Shown here one piece after another: positions 49,288 through 58,702 of a stretch of DNA of 60,018 nt. The stretch's first letter is position 1. Every line of letters starts with the position of its first letter. The stretch lies in contig NZ_JAKLSQ010000017.1 of NCBI RefSeq assembly GCF_022014495.1, forward strand, positions 1 to 60,018. Direction: 5' to 3'. Source of the stretch: Sandaracinobacteroides sayramensis (GTDB lineage Bacteria > Pseudomonadota > Alphaproteobacteria > Sphingomonadales > Sphingomonadaceae). The notes beneath the pieces were generated by a model that saw only the letters and a list, made by a program, of their open reading frames with translations, had not been told where the DNA came from and made no database searches. The translations under genes were made by a program, and so were the position numbers.

Positions 49288-50736
49288 ATGCAGCCTTTCC
49301 CGCCCGCCCAGACTTCCATGCCCGCGGAGCCCCTGCGCCAGCAGGGCGCCAGCCGCGCCGATTCGGCCGGAGGATTGAACGCCGATGCGCTGCGGACCTG
49401 GGGGCTGGTGCGCGCGCATCTGCTGTCGGACGTGGGCGAGAAGACCTTCAACAGCTGGCTGAAGCCGTTGCAGCTGCTGTCGGTGAGCGGCGGCGAGGTG
49501 CGGCTGGCGGTGCCGTCGCGCTTCATGGCCGACTGGGTGAAGAATCACTTCGCCGACCGGCTGCGCCATGCCTTCGCCGCGCACATCCCCGGAATCCGCA
49601 ACGTGGCGATCGAAGTGGGGGCGATCGAAGTGGGGGCGGGCGCCGCCATCGTCTCCGAAGAGGCCCCCGAAGCCGCCCCGGCGGAAGCGGATGCCGGCGA
49701 GCCGGTGAACTTCGAGCCGCGCTACAGCTTCGACAGCTTCGTGGTCGGCAAATCGAACGAGCTGGCCTTCAACGCCGGTCAGGCAATGGCGTCCGCCGTC
49801 ACCTCCGGCAAGGCCGCCGGCTTCAACCCGCTGTTCCTGCATGGCCCGACCGGGCTCGGCAAGACCCACCTGATGCACGCCATCGGCTCGCAGGTGCTGG
49901 CCGCGAACCCGAAGGCCAAGGTCGTCTATCTGTCGGCCGAGCGCTTCATGGTGGAGTTCCTGGCGGCGCTGCGCGCCCGCGACACCATCAGCTTCAAGCG
50001 GCGCCTGCGCTCCGCCGACCTGCTGATGGTGGACGATGTGCAGTTCATCGCCGGCAAGGATTCGACGCAGGAGGAATTCTTCCACACGATGAACGAGATC
50101 ATCTCCGCCGGCCGCTGGCTGGTGATCTCGGCCGACCGCTCGCCGCAGAATCTGGAAGGCATCGAGTCGCGAATCCTCTCCCGCCTCGCCTGGGGGCTGG
50201 TGGCGGACATCAACCCCGCCGACTTCGAGCTGCGCTACAACATCCTGAAGACCAAGCTCTCCGCCATGCCCGGCACCGATGTGCCGGACGATGTGGTGCA
50301 GTTCCTGGCGCGCAAGATCGTCGCCAACGTCCGCGAGCTGGAAGGGGCGCTGAACCGCGTCATCGCCTATGGCAACCTCGTCGGCCGCAAGCTGGACCTG
50401 GACTTCACCCGCGAAGTGCTGGCCGACGTGCTGCGCGCCCACTCGCGCAAGCTGACCATCGACGAGATCCAGCGCCGCGTCGCCGACCATTATGCGCTGA
50501 AGATCAACGACCTGATCTCCCCCCGGCGCGCGCGCGAGGTGGCAAGGCCGCGGCAGGTGGCGATGTATCTGGCGAAGATGCTGACGCCGCGATCGCTGCC
50601 CGAAATCGGCCGGCGGTTCGGCGGGCGCGACCATACCACCGTGATGCACGCGGTGAAGCGGATCGAAGAACTGCGCGCGACCGACCATGAACTGGATCGG
50701 GATATCAACCAGTTGCGGCGGGCTTTGGATTCCTGA
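49288..50736 (+). CDS. dnaA: Chromosomal replication initiator DnaA
   Basis: A 482-residue AAA+ initiator. Domain I helices include [20 protein letters not shown]; domain II is a short linker with a duplicated AIEVG. The AAA+ domain has Walker [10 protein letters not shown] near residue 187, Walker [10 protein letters not shown] near 247 and sensor motifs. Domain IV has the DnaA signature [20 protein letters not shown]. Full length. The ATG fits, although the N-terminal ~25 residues are low in family resemblance. Confidence 0.97.
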   Translation: MQPFPPAQTSMPAEPLRQQGASRADSAGGLNADALRTWGLVRAHLLSDVGEKTFNSWLKPLQLLSVSGGEVRLAVPSRFMADWVKNHFADRLRHAFAAHIPGIRNVAIEVGAIEVGAGAAIVSEEAPEAAPAEADAGEPVNFEPRYSFDSFVVGKSNELAFNAGQAMASAVTSGKAAGFNPLFLHGPTGLGKTHLMHAIGSQVLAANPKAKVVYLSAERFMVEFLAALRARDTISFKRRLRSADLLMVDDVQFIAGKDSTQEEFFHTMNEIISAGRWLVISADRSPQNLEGIESRILSRLAWGLVADINPADFELRYNILKTKLSAMPGTDVPDDVVQFLARKIVANVRELEGALNRVIAYGNLVGRKLDLDFTREVLADVLRAHSRKLTIDEIQRRVADHYALKINDLISPRRAREVARPRQVAMYLAKMLTPRSLPEIGRRFGGRDHTTVMHAVKRIEELRATDHELDRDINQLRRALDS

Positions 50737-50763
50737 GCCGGGTTGGCGGGGGCGGGGTTTTTG

Positions 50764-51167
50764 CCTCCGGCGGCCAGGGCTTTGCCCTGGACCCAGCAGG
50801 GAAATGATTTCCCTGCACCCTCTTTTGGTTTGCCTGGGTGGATCGATTGCGGCGCTGTGCCGGTGAAGGGATTGATTGCCTGCGGCGCTTTGGAACTACG
50901 CAATTCGTCACCCCGGGCTTGACCCGGGGTCCAGCTGTTTTTGCCCGCCATTCGGGCATGATCGGCGAACCTTAGCGCGCGCGGAAGCTGGACCCCGGGT
51001 CAAGCCCGGGGTGACGGTGGAGATGGCGGTTGAAAATCCACAAGCTCGGCGCCGCAGGCAATAAACACTCGACCTTCAGCCCAAACTTGCCGCGTTTAAC
51101 CGAGAATCGGGGGTGCAGGGGCGTCACGCCCCTGCTGGGTCCAGGGCAAAGCCCTGGCCGCCGGAGG
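50764..51167. repeat. Composite repeat element X7 (B-C half-A-C half-B')
   Basis: This fills most of the dnaA-thrS gap. It contains arm B (50764-50820, stem AGGGAAATGATTTCCCT), a half of module C (ATTGCCTGCGGCGCTTT near 50876), repeat A with a longer centre (50906-51016), the other C half (GGCGCCGCAGGCAATAA near 51049), and inverted arm B' (51108-51167, stem AGGGGCGTCACGCCCCT). Here A appears inserted inside C. No gene is present. Confidence 0.83.
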
Positions 51168-51200
51168 CGTGCCCCGCTGACGCGCGGGCCCTGCCCTTGC

Positions 51201-51235
51201 CCTCCCCCCTGCCGACCCGGTAGGGAGGCCCGTTT
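51201..51235 (+). promoter_or_regulatory. Hairpin with T-run just before thrS
   Basis: CCTCCC (51201-51206) pairs with GGGAGG (51223-51228), with possible extra inner pairs (TGCC/GGTA), followed by CCCGTTTT. It ends about 20 bases before the thrS start. It could be the terminator of the upstream transcript or a leader attenuator of thrS. Confidence 0.4.
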
Positions 51236-51253
51236 TCAAGCAAGGAGTTTCCC

Positions 51254-53260
51254 GTGTCCGCCCTTATCCGCCTTACCCTTCCCGATGGCTCGGTGCGCGA
51301 AGTCGCCGCCGGGACTACCGCGGGGGATGTGGCGCGGGCGATCGGGCCGGGGCTGGCGAAGGCGGCGCTGGCGGCGCGTGTCGATGGGGAGGTGCTCGAT
51401 CTGGAGCGCCCTATAAACGCCGACGCCAAGCTGGCGATCGTGACGGCGAAAGACGAGGCCGACGCGCTGGAGCTGGTGCGGCACGATTTCGCGCATGTGC
51501 TGGCGGAGGCGGTGCAGGCGCTGTATCCGGGGACGCAGATCACCTTCGGGCCGGCGACGGACGACGGCTTTTATTACGATCTGGCGCCGCCGGCCGGGCG
51601 GGGGCCGTTCACCGACGAGGAGCTTCCGGGGATCGAGGCGGAGATGCGGCGGATCATCGCCGCCGACAAGCCGCTGCGCCGGGAAGAGTGGAGCCGGGAC
51701 GCGCTGATCGAGAAGTGGCAGGCGCAAGGGGAAAGCTTCAAGGCCGAGTGGGCGGTGGAGCTGCCCGAGGGCGAGGCGCTTTCCGTCTACTGGTCCGGCG
51801 ACGACTGGATGGACATGTGCCGGGGGCCGCATCTGCCCTCCACCGGCAAGCTGGACCCGGCGGCGTTCAAGCTGACGCGGGTGTCGGGGGCTTACTGGCG
51901 CGGGGATCAGCGCAATCCGCAATTGTCGCGCATTTACGGCACCGGCTGGCTGAACCGGAAGCAGCTGGACGCGCATCTGACGATGCTGGAGGAGGCCGCG
52001 AAGCGCGACCACCGCAAGCTCGGCGCGGAAATGGACCTGTTCCATTTGCAGTCCGAAGCGCATGGCAGCGTGTTCTGGCACCCCAAGGGCTATATGATCT
52101 GGCGGCAGCTGGAAGCCTATATGCGCCGCCGGCTGGACGCGGCCGGCTATGTGGAGGTGAAGACTCCGCAGGTGATGGACGCGAAGCAGTGGGAGCAAAG
52201 CGGCCACTGGGGCAAGTATCGCGAGAATATGTTCGTGATCCCGGACGAGGTGCCGAACACCGGGGACGAGGGGCCGATCGTTTCCGACGCCGCCGACTGG
52301 ATGGCGCTGAAACCGATGAACTGCCCGGCGCATGTGCTGATCTTCCGGCAGGGGATCAAAAGCTACCGCGACCTGCCCTTGCGGATGGCGGAGTTCGGCT
52401 GCTGCCACCGCAACGAGCCGCATGGCGCGCTGCACGGAATCATGCGGGTGCGGCAGTTCACGCAGGACGACGCGCATATCTTCTGCCGCGAGGACCAGCT
52501 TGTGGGCGAGGTGGCGGGGTTCATCGACCTGCTGAATTCCGTCTACCATGACCTCGGCTTCGACGATTATGCGGTGAAGCTGGCCTTGCGGCCGGAGAAG
52601 CGCTTCGGCTCCGAGGAGATGTGGGACAAGTCGGAGGAGGAGCTGCGCCGGGCGGTGATGGCCTCCAACCTGCCGCAGGCGATCAAGGACGGCTTCGAGG
52701 AGCTGCCGGGCGAGGGCGCCTTTTATGCGCCGAAGCTGGAGTTCCACCTGACGGACGCCATCGGCCGCACCTGGCAGGTAGGAACCATCCAGTCCGACCG
52801 GGTGCTGCCCGAGCGGCTGGACGCGAGCTATGTCGGCGAGGATGGCGAGCGGCACCGGCCGATCATGCTGCACCGGGCGATCCTGGGGACGTTCGAACGC
52901 TTCCTGGGGATATTGATCGAGCACCATGCCGGGCGCTTCCCGCTGTGGCTGGCGCCGGTGCAGGTGGTGGTGGCGACGATCGTTTCCGACGCGGACGCCT
53001 ATGCCGAAGGGCTGGTGGCGAAGCTGCAGGCGGCGGGAATCCGCGCCGAGGCCGATCTTCGCAACGAGAAGATCAACTATAAGGTGCGGGAGCATTCGCT
53101 GGCCAAGGTGCCGGTGCTGCTGGTGGTCGGCCGCCGCGAGGCGGACGAGGGCACGGTGGCGGTGCGGCGGCTGGGCGAGGAGCGGCAGCAGGTGGCTGCC
53201 TTCGACGCGATATTGGCGGAACTGCGCGAGGATGTGCGGCCGCCCGACCTGAGGAGCTGA
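51254..53260 (+). CDS. thrS: Threonyl-tRNA synthetase
   Basis: A 668-residue class II synthetase. It has a TGS domain ([20 protein letters not shown]), an editing domain ([31 protein letters not shown]), a catalytic core with zinc ligands ([13 protein letters not shown]-type segment here [24 protein letters not shown]) and motif 2 [15 protein letters not shown], then an anticodon-binding domain. The GTG start has AAGGAG seven bases upstream. Leads a four-gene run. Confidence 0.97.
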   Translation: MSALIRLTLPDGSVREVAAGTTAGDVARAIGPGLAKAALAARVDGEVLDLERPINADAKLAIVTAKDEADALELVRHDFAHVLAEAVQALYPGTQITFGPATDDGFYYDLAPPAGRGPFTDEELPGIEAEMRRIIAADKPLRREEWSRDALIEKWQAQGESFKAEWAVELPEGEALSVYWSGDDWMDMCRGPHLPSTGKLDPAAFKLTRVSGAYWRGDQRNPQLSRIYGTGWLNRKQLDAHLTMLEEAAKRDHRKLGAEMDLFHLQSEAHGSVFWHPKGYMIWRQLEAYMRRRLDAAGYVEVKTPQVMDAKQWEQSGHWGKYRENMFVIPDEVPNTGDEGPIVSDAADWMALKPMNCPAHVLIFRQGIKSYRDLPLRMAEFGCCHRNEPHGALHGIMRVRQFTQDDAHIFCREDQLVGEVAGFIDLLNSVYHDLGFDDYAVKLALRPEKRFGSEEMWDKSEEELRRAVMASNLPQAIKDGFEELPGEGAFYAPKLEFHLTDAIGRTWQVGTIQSDRVLPERLDASYVGEDGERHRPIMLHRAILGTFERFLGILIEHHAGRFPLWLAPVQVVVATIVSDADAYAEGLVAKLQAAGIRAEADLRNEKINYKVREHSLAKVPVLLVVGRREADEGTVAVRRLGEERQQVAAFDAILAELREDVRPPDLRS

Positions 53261-53262
53261 AC

Positions 53263-53694
53263 ATGCTGGAGCCGCGCCGCCTGACCGAGAGCTTTTCCGC
53301 CGCGCCGCAGATCGCGGTGGAGGATGTGGCGGCGATCAAGGCGGCGGGCTTCGGCTTCATCGTGAACAACCGGCCCGACGGCGAGGCGGCGGACCAGCCT
53401 TCGGGCGCCGAGATCGAGGAAGCGGCGCTGGCGGCGGGGCTGGGCTATTGCGCCATTCCCGTCGACCACAGCGGTTTCTCGGTGGAGCAGGTGGCGGCGC
53501 TTTCGGCGCTGATGGTGTCGCCGCGGCCGGTGCTGGCCTATTGCCGATCCGGCACGCGCTCCACCATGCTGTGGGCGCTGGCGTCCGCGAGCCGGGGCGA
53601 GGACCCGGATACGCTGATCGACCAGGCGCTGGCGGCGGGCTATGATGTGCGGGCATTGCGACCGGCGATGGAGCAGCTGCGCGGAGAAGGGTGA
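53263..53694 (+). CDS. TIGR01244-family phosphatase/sulfurtransferase-like protein
   Basis: A 143-residue protein of the DUF442/TIGR01244 family. It has a dual-specificity-phosphatase-like fold with a Cys94-containing loop (VLAYCRSGTRSTMLWAL) and the family segment GFGFIVNNRPDGEA. Homologues are fused to persulfide dioxygenases in some bacteria, hinting at sulfide metabolism, though no such partner is nearby. It starts two bases after the thrS stop. Confidence 0.85.
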   Translation: MLEPRRLTESFSAAPQIAVEDVAAIKAAGFGFIVNNRPDGEAADQPSGAEIEEAALAAGLGYCAIPVDHSGFSVEQVAALSALMVSPRPVLAYCRSGTRSTMLWALASASRGEDPDTLIDQALAAGYDVRALRPAMEQLRGEG

Positions 53695-53697
53695 CCT

Positions 53698-54900
53698 ATG
53701 TCAGGACGGTTGCGAGACGAACCCGTGGTCAGATATTGCGACACGCCGCCCGATGCGCGGCAGCCGCATATGAATGTGCTGGTGCTGCAGGGTGGCGGGG
53801 CGCTGGGCGCCTATCATCTGGGCGTCTGCGAGGAACTGGCGGCGATGGATGTCGCCCCGGACTGGGTCTGCGGCATTTCGATCGGCGCCATCAACGCCGC
53901 GCTGATCGCCGGCAACCGGCCGGGCGAGCGGCTGCCGGCGCTGGTGGCCTTCTGGGAAAGGGTTTCCGCCGGGCTGGCGCCGGCTTTCGCCATTCCCGAC
54001 GGACCGATGCGCGAGCTGTGGTCGGAAGGGGCGGCGGCCTGGATCGCGACGACCGGGGTGCGTGGCTTCTTCCAGCCGCGCTTCCCGCCCTCGAAACTGC
54101 AGCCCAAGGGCACGCTCGGCGCCATCAGCTATTACGACACCGAGCCGCTCCGCCAGACGCTCGACGAGCTGATCGACTGGGATTATCTGAACGACGGGCC
54201 GATGCGGATGGCGGTGGGCGCCGTCAGCGTGACCACCGGGCGGATGCATTTCTTCGATTCGAAGGGCGGGCGGGACCATGTGCGGATCGACGCGCGGCAT
54301 GTGATGGCCTCTGGCGCGCTGCCGCCCGGCTTCCCGCCGGTGGAGATCGGCGACGACTGGTATTGGGATGGCGGAATCGCCTCCAACGCGCCGCTGCAGC
54401 ATGTGCTGGACGAAGGCACCGAGTTCGACAAGAATATCTTCCAGGTGGACCTGTTCCCGGCCGAGGGGCCTTTCCCGGAATCGCTGCTGGACGCCGAGAC
54501 GCGGGCGCAGGACATCCGCTATGCCAGCCGCACGCGGCTGAACACCAATCTGGAAACCGGACTGTCGCCGGCGCGGCAGGTGGTGCGGCGGGTGCTGGAC
54601 AGTTGCAGCCCCGACCTGGCCCTGCTGAGCGCGCAGGAACTGCGGACCCTGCGGGAATTCGCCTGCGAGCAGCATATCGAGATCGCGCAGATCATCTATC
54701 GGCAGAAGGCTTATGGCGGCAAGGCGCGCGGCTATGAGTTCAGCCGGCCGACGATGGAAGCGCATCGGGCCGCCGGGCGGCGGGATGCCTCGCGGGCGCT
54801 TTCGGTGCGCGACTGGCGGCTGCGGCCGGCGGTGAACGGCGTGCATTGCATCGATGTGGGCGCGGACGACCCCATATCGCAGCCGAAGCCGAACCGGTAG
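53698..54900 (+). CDS. Patatin-like phospholipase
   Basis: A 400-residue lipid hydrolase of the patatin family with a DUF3734-type C-terminus. The oxyanion loop is QGGGALGAYHLG (residues 31-42), the nucleophile elbow GISIG (Ser61), and the catalytic Asp in WDGGIASN near residue 223. It follows the TIGR01244 gene by three bases and precedes the crotonase gene by ten, so all four genes from thrS are likely co-transcribed. Confidence 0.92.
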   Translation: MSGRLRDEPVVRYCDTPPDARQPHMNVLVLQGGGALGAYHLGVCEELAAMDVAPDWVCGISIGAINAALIAGNRPGERLPALVAFWERVSAGLAPAFAIPDGPMRELWSEGAAAWIATTGVRGFFQPRFPPSKLQPKGTLGAISYYDTEPLRQTLDELIDWDYLNDGPMRMAVGAVSVTTGRMHFFDSKGGRDHVRIDARHVMASGALPPGFPPVEIGDDWYWDGGIASNAPLQHVLDEGTEFDKNIFQVDLFPAEGPFPESLLDAETRAQDIRYASRTRLNTNLETGLSPARQVVRRVLDSCSPDLALLSAQELRTLREFACEQHIEIAQIIYRQKAYGGKARGYEFSRPTMEAHRAAGRRDASRALSVRDWRLRPAVNGVHCIDVGADDPISQPKPNR

Positions 54901-54910
54901 CGGCCTTCGC

Positions 54911-55675
54911 ATGGGGTTGAGGACGGAGCGCCGGGGCGCGGTCGGCCGGCTGCTGATCGACCGGGCTTCGAAGCGCAACGCCTTCACCCAGGCGATGTGG
55001 GAAGAGCTGCCCGTGGCGCTGGACCGGCTGCTGGCGGATTCGGCGGTGCGGGTGATCCTGATGGCCTCGGCCGGGGGCGGCGCCTTTTCGGCGGGCGCCG
55101 ATATCGCCGAGTTCGCGGCTGGCGCGCGCGATCCGGCCTGGCGGGCGCGCAACCAGACAGCCATCGCCGAAGCGCAGCGGCGGCTGGCGCGGGCCGGAAA
55201 ACCGGTGATCGCCGCGATCGAAGGCGATTGCGTCGGCGGCGGCTGCGGGCTGGCGATCGCCTGCGACCTGCGGGTGGCGGGGCCGGAGGCGCGGTTCGGG
55301 ATCACGCCGGCGAAGCTCGGCCTGGTCTATTCGCTGCACGACACCAAGCTGCTGGTCGATCTGGTGGGGCCTTCGCAGGCGAAGCGCATCCTGTTCACCG
55401 CGCAGCTTCTGCCGGCGGCGGAAGCGCTGCGGATCGGGCTGGCGGATGTTCTGGCGGACGATCCGCTGGCGGAAGCGGAAGCGCTGGCGGAGGCGATCGC
55501 CGGGGTTTCCTCGCACAGCGTCCGCGAATCGAAGCTTATGGTCCGGCGGATTCTGGACGGGCAGGTGGAGGATGACGCTGAGACCGAGGCGCTGTTCGGC
55601 GACGCCTTCGCCGGGGCGGATTTCGCCGAAGGGGTGGATGCCTTTCTGAACCGGCGGGCAGCGCGCTTTTCCTGA
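54911..55675 (+). CDS. Enoyl-CoA hydratase/isomerase family protein
   Basis: A 254-residue crotonase-fold protein (RLLIDRASKRNAFTQAMWEE; ASAGGGAFSAGADIAEFAAG; AIEGDCVGGGCGLAIACDLR). The position usually holding the second catalytic Glu reads GLVYSLHDTKLLVD, without a clear acid, so its reaction is uncertain. The ATG at 54911 is the first start giving the usual N-terminus. Confidence 0.88.
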   Translation: MGLRTERRGAVGRLLIDRASKRNAFTQAMWEELPVALDRLLADSAVRVILMASAGGGAFSAGADIAEFAAGARDPAWRARNQTAIAEAQRRLARAGKPVIAAIEGDCVGGGCGLAIACDLRVAGPEARFGITPAKLGLVYSLHDTKLLVDLVGPSQAKRILFTAQLLPAAEALRIGLADVLADDPLAEAEALAEAIAGVSSHSVRESKLMVRRILDGQVEDDAETEALFGDAFAGADFAEGVDAFLNRRAARFS

Positions 55676-55694
55676 TGGGACGCGATTCTGCGCC

Positions 55695-55799
55695 GGCGGG
55701 AAGCTGGACGCGGGGTGACGGCTATGCCCGGCGCTGCGTCGAGAACAGGGGGTGCAGGGGAATCATTCCCCTGCCGGGGTGAAGGGGCAGAGCCCCTTC
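55695..55799. repeat. Truncated composite repeat X8 (A half-S-B')
   Basis: After the crotonase gene lies the right half of a decayed A repeat (GGAAGCTGGACGCGGGGTGA), an S fragment (GCGCTGCGTCGAGAACAGGG) and a B' arm (55748-55799). The arm has stems AGGGGAATCATTCCCCT and AAGGGGCAGAGCCCCTT. The left part of the element is absent. Confidence 0.7.
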
Positions 55800-55868
55800 G
55801 GACTTTCGGAGAAAAGACGCTTCAGGGGCGGCGGCCGATGGCTGCCGCCCCTGTTCCCCTCCCCGGGA

Positions 55869-56486
55869 TCAGCGATAGAAGATGTGCTGGCCGACGGTGG
55901 CCACCCGGCGGAGCTTCCAGCCGGGATTCACGCGCGTGGCGTGGAAGTGCGTGGCATCCGGCACGATTTCCTGCCAGCTGCCCGAAATGGCGATGAGGGC
56001 GACCGCCCGGGCGATCTCCCAGGCGCGGGCGTTGGTGGGCGTGGGAAGCGGCGCGCCGGCCTTCACGAAGCCGAACTGCCTGGGCGCCTTCACCACGGCG
56101 CAGATGTCGCGGCCGAAGCGGCCGTCTTCCACGCGGTTCAGGATCACCTGCGCCACGGCGAGCTGGCCGTCGAGCGGTTCGCCCTTGGCTTCGAAATAGA
56201 CGGCGGTGGCGAGGCAGTTGGACTGGCTGTCCATCTTGCCGGCTTCCATTTCGCGGACTCCGGCCACCAGATTCGTCAGGCTGCCGGCTTCCGGCAGGAT
56301 CATGCCTAGCTCGGGCTCGGGAAAGTCGTGAGCCAGTTCCACGAAAGGCGCGGGCTCCGGAAGGGCCTCGGCGCCGGGGGATTCGATTTCGTTCAGAAAT
56401 TGAAGGTCGCCATTGGGGGCTTCGCCGGCGGCCAGCAGCAGCACAGCGGCGGCCAGGAGGGCGGCAGCCCGAACGGGATTGCGCAT
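55869..56486 (-). CDS. SleB/CwlJ-type cell wall hydrolase
   Basis: A 205-residue exported peptidoglycan hydrolase. A signal segment (VRAAALLAAAVLLLAAGEA) precedes a hydrolase-2 domain with the family's CLATAVYFEAKGEPLDGQLA (catalytic Glu), VAQVILNRVEDGRFG and the FHATRVNPGW end. ATG at 56484-56486 is chosen because it places the signal peptide at the N-terminus; the frame is open further upstream. The 247 bases upstream hold no gene. Confidence 0.9.
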   Translation of the reverse strand: MRNPVRAAALLAAAVLLLAAGEAPNGDLQFLNEIESPGAEALPEPAPFVELAHDFPEPELGMILPEAGSLTNLVAGVREMEAGKMDSQSNCLATAVYFEAKGEPLDGQLAVAQVILNRVEDGRFGRDICAVVKAPRQFGFVKAGAPLPTPTNARAWEIARAVALIAISGSWQEIVPDATHFHATRVNPGWKLRRVATVGQHIFYR

Positions 56487-56733
56487 CAGATACTCGTCGC
56501 TCGCGGTTCCTGGGGCTGCGGATGCGGGGCTGGCGCCCCCATCGAGGAGCCGCCAGGGCCGAATCACGCGCGAACCGCGCTTTCCATGCCAGCCATCCTG
56601 CCCGGAATGGCCGGTACGCTGCCGGAACCCGCCTGGGTTCCCGACCGGCCAACCCATCCCGAATTCGCGGGGGGTGTCATGGACCCGTCACAGTGCACGG
56701 CGCGCGCATGGTTCATGACCCGGAAAGGGTCAA

Positions 56734-57066
56734 CTAAGCGGAGGGCAATCCCGGGACGAACCGTGCAGGCCGAGCGATATCCAGTTCCAGCACCCAGAGG
56801 TCCGTATCGAAACGGCGCTGCCGCTCGACGAACTGGGCGACGGCCGAGTCCCCCTCGGCGGCGAGGCGCCAGCGGGGGGCGTCGTCGAGGCTGGGAAGCT
56901 TTTCAAAAGCCTCGACTTTTTGGCCTTCGCGGGTAACGATCAGCAGGGCCGAGCCGAAGGGGCTGCCCTTGGCGAGGACGGTCGCGAAGCCGCCGTCCGC
57001 CTGCACCTGCCGGACGATGGCGGGAACGAGAAGGCTGGCCGGCGGCTGCGGCTCAGCCATCGCCAT
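56734..57066 (-). CDS. DUF1491 family protein
   Basis: A 110-residue protein (ASLLVPAIVRQVQADGGFAT; GSPFGSALLIVTREG; FVERQRRFDTDLWVLELDIA) matching the uncharacterised alphaproteobacterial DUF1491 family. Its start overlaps the thioesterase gene by 14 bases; a second ATG six bases downstream is possible. Last gene of the dnaQ-to-DUF1491 run. Confidence 0.85.
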   Translation of the reverse strand: MAMAEPQPPASLLVPAIVRQVQADGGFATVLAKGSPFGSALLIVTREGQKVEAFEKLPSLDDAPRWRLAAEGDSAVAQFVERQRRFDTDLWVLELDIARPARFVPGLPSA

Positions 57067-57532
57067 CGTCGGGGAGATAGCCGGGCAGGTCTCGCAGAAG
57101 GATGCGCGAGCGCATGAAGGTGCCCTGCCCGCGCGCCACTTCCTCCCCTTGCGCGTCCAGCAGGCGGCTTTCGGCGATCACCACCCGGCGCTGGCCCGAA
57201 ACCCATTGGCCGACGGCGAGCAACGGCTCCGCCTTCACCGGCCGGGTGAGGAAGAGGTTGAACTGGGTGGTGAGGACGAACTGGTCCTCCACCATGGAAT
57301 TGGCGGCGTAGAAGGCGGCGTCGTCCAGCATCTTGAAATAGATGGTGCCATGGGCGGCGCCGGCGGCGTGGAACATCTCCCGCGTCACCGCGAAGCGAAT
57401 TTCCGCCCGGCCGGCCTCGGGGATGCCGAGCCTGGAACGGAAGACGCTGTTGACGGGCGCCCGGGCGTAGAGCCGTTCCAGCCCGTCGAGATGCGTGCGG
57501 GGGCTCGCCCGGGAACTTGCACTGGGGCTCAT
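57053..57532 (-). CDS. PaaI-like hotdog-fold thioesterase
   Basis: A 159-residue hotdog-fold protein (FRSRLGIPEAGRAEIRFAVT; FHAAGAAHGTIYFKMLDDAA; FNLFLTRPVKAEPLLAVG). The H-G-x3-F/K-M-L-D-D-A-A segment is the usual active-site helix. It likely hydrolyses acyl-CoA or a similar thioester. It overlaps ptsN by four bases (ATGA). Confidence 0.85.
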   Translation of the reverse strand: MSPSASSRASPRTHLDGLERLYARAPVNSVFRSRLGIPEAGRAEIRFAVTREMFHAAGAAHGTIYFKMLDDAAFYAANSMVEDQFVLTTQFNLFLTRPVKAEPLLAVGQWVSGQRRVVIAESRLLDAQGEEVARGQGTFMRSRILLRDLPGYLPDDGDG

Positions 57533-57993
57533 GCGGCCCGCTTCTCCACGCTGGAAAGGATCGCCCAGAGCGCGCCCGCGTCGGCCGCGCCGCGCAGCTT
57601 GGCGACGAAGGCCCGGTCCCTGAGCGTGCGGCTGACGAGCGCGAGCGCCTTCAGATGCCCGGCCCCGGCTTCCTCCGGCCCGACGAGGGCGACGAGCAGG
57701 TCGACGGGGACGCCGTCCACCGCCTGCCACTCCAGCGGCTGCGCCAGGCGGACGACCGCCGCGCGCATTTCGCCCGCGCCCGCCACCCGCCCGTGCGGAA
57801 TGGCGATGCCGCCGCCGAAACCGGTGGTGCCAAGCCTCTCCCGCTCCGCAAGGGCCGCCGCGATGGCCGGCGCCGGCGCATCCGTTTCCGCCGCCAGCAG
57901 ATCGCCTATCCGTTCGAACGCGGCCTTCTGACTTCCGATCGAGGGATCGAACGCGACGGCGCCGTCCCCCAGTAAATCCCTCAGCTTCATCAT
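57529..57993 (-). CDS. ptsN: Nitrogen-regulatory PTS enzyme IIA(Ntr)
   Basis: A 154-residue EIIA-fructose-type domain protein. The phosphorylated His67 lies in GGIAIPHGRV, preceded by ALAERERLGTTGFG. PtsN is the last step of a regulatory phosphorelay linking nitrogen and carbon status with potassium and other targets; ptsP and ptsO are not in the window. ATG at 57993 is preferred to a GTG two codons upstream. Located next to hpf, as in many proteobacteria. Confidence 0.93.
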   Translation of the reverse strand: MMKLRDLLGDGAVAFDPSIGSQKAAFERIGDLLAAETDAPAPAIAAALAERERLGTTGFGGGIAIPHGRVAGAGEMRAAVVRLAQPLEWQAVDGVPVDLLVALVGPEEAGAGHLKALALVSRTLRDRAFVAKLRGAADAGALWAILSSVEKRAA

Positions 57994-58097
57994 CTTCACT
58001 ACTTGTTCGGCGGCCGGCCACGCCGGCGATGCGCCCCCTCTAGCGGATGGAAGGCGGCCGCGTCAGGCCGCCTTCCAAGCCTCCCTGAACTCTGGCC

Positions 58098-58676
58098 TCA
58101 GGCCCGGGGTTCCACCCAGCCTATGTTTCCGTCCTCCCGGCGATAGACCATGTTGAGCGATCCCGTGCGGGAATTCTTGAACAACAGGGCCGTGGTGTTG
58201 CGCAGGTCCAGCATCATCACCGCGTCGGACACGCTGCTTTCCGGGATGTCCACCCGGGTTTCGGCGATGGTGAGCGGCGCGTCCGGCGCTTCCTCCTGCT
58301 CGGCGGCGGCTTCGAAGATGCGGTATTCGGCATTGTCCGGCAGGTCCGCCAGCGGCAGCTCGGCGAGCGAAATGCTGCCCGACTTGTCCTTCAGCCGGCG
58401 CATGTAGCGGCGGAGCTGCTTTTCGATCTTGTCCGCCGCGCCGTCGAAGGCGACCTGCGCCACCGCCGCGCGGTTCGAGCCCTTCAGCACCAGGCCCTGC
58501 ATCACATGCATGACGATGTCGCACTGGAAGCTGTCGTAGGGGCCCGGCCCCAGCGTGACCGTCGCGCCGATCGCCCGCTTGAAATAGGTGTCGGCGATGG
58601 CCCGCAGCCGGTCGTTCACATGAACCCGGAACGCCTGACCCGTTTCCACCTGATGGCCAGCTACCCGGATGTCCAT
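58098..58676 (-). CDS. hpf: Long-form ribosome hibernation promoting factor
   Basis: A 192-residue protein. The N-terminal S30AE domain (MDIRVAGHQVETGQAFRVHV; VAFDGAADKIEKQLRRYMRR) and a C-terminal dimerisation domain (AVMMLDLRNTTALLFKNSRT; LNMVYRREDGNIGWVEP) define the long HPF form that pairs 70S ribosomes into inactive 100S dimers. AAGGAGAAGTGAA precedes the ATG. It lies 26 bases after dnaQ. Confidence 0.95.
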   Translation of the reverse strand: MDIRVAGHQVETGQAFRVHVNDRLRAIADTYFKRAIGATVTLGPGPYDSFQCDIVMHVMQGLVLKGSNRAAVAQVAFDGAADKIEKQLRRYMRRLKDKSGSISLAELPLADLPDNAEYRIFEAAAEQEEAPDAPLTIAETRVDIPESSVSDAVMMLDLRNTTALLFKNSRTGSLNMVYRREDGNIGWVEPRA

Positions 58677-58702
58677 TTCACTTCTCCTTCGCATGTTCCC
58701 GC

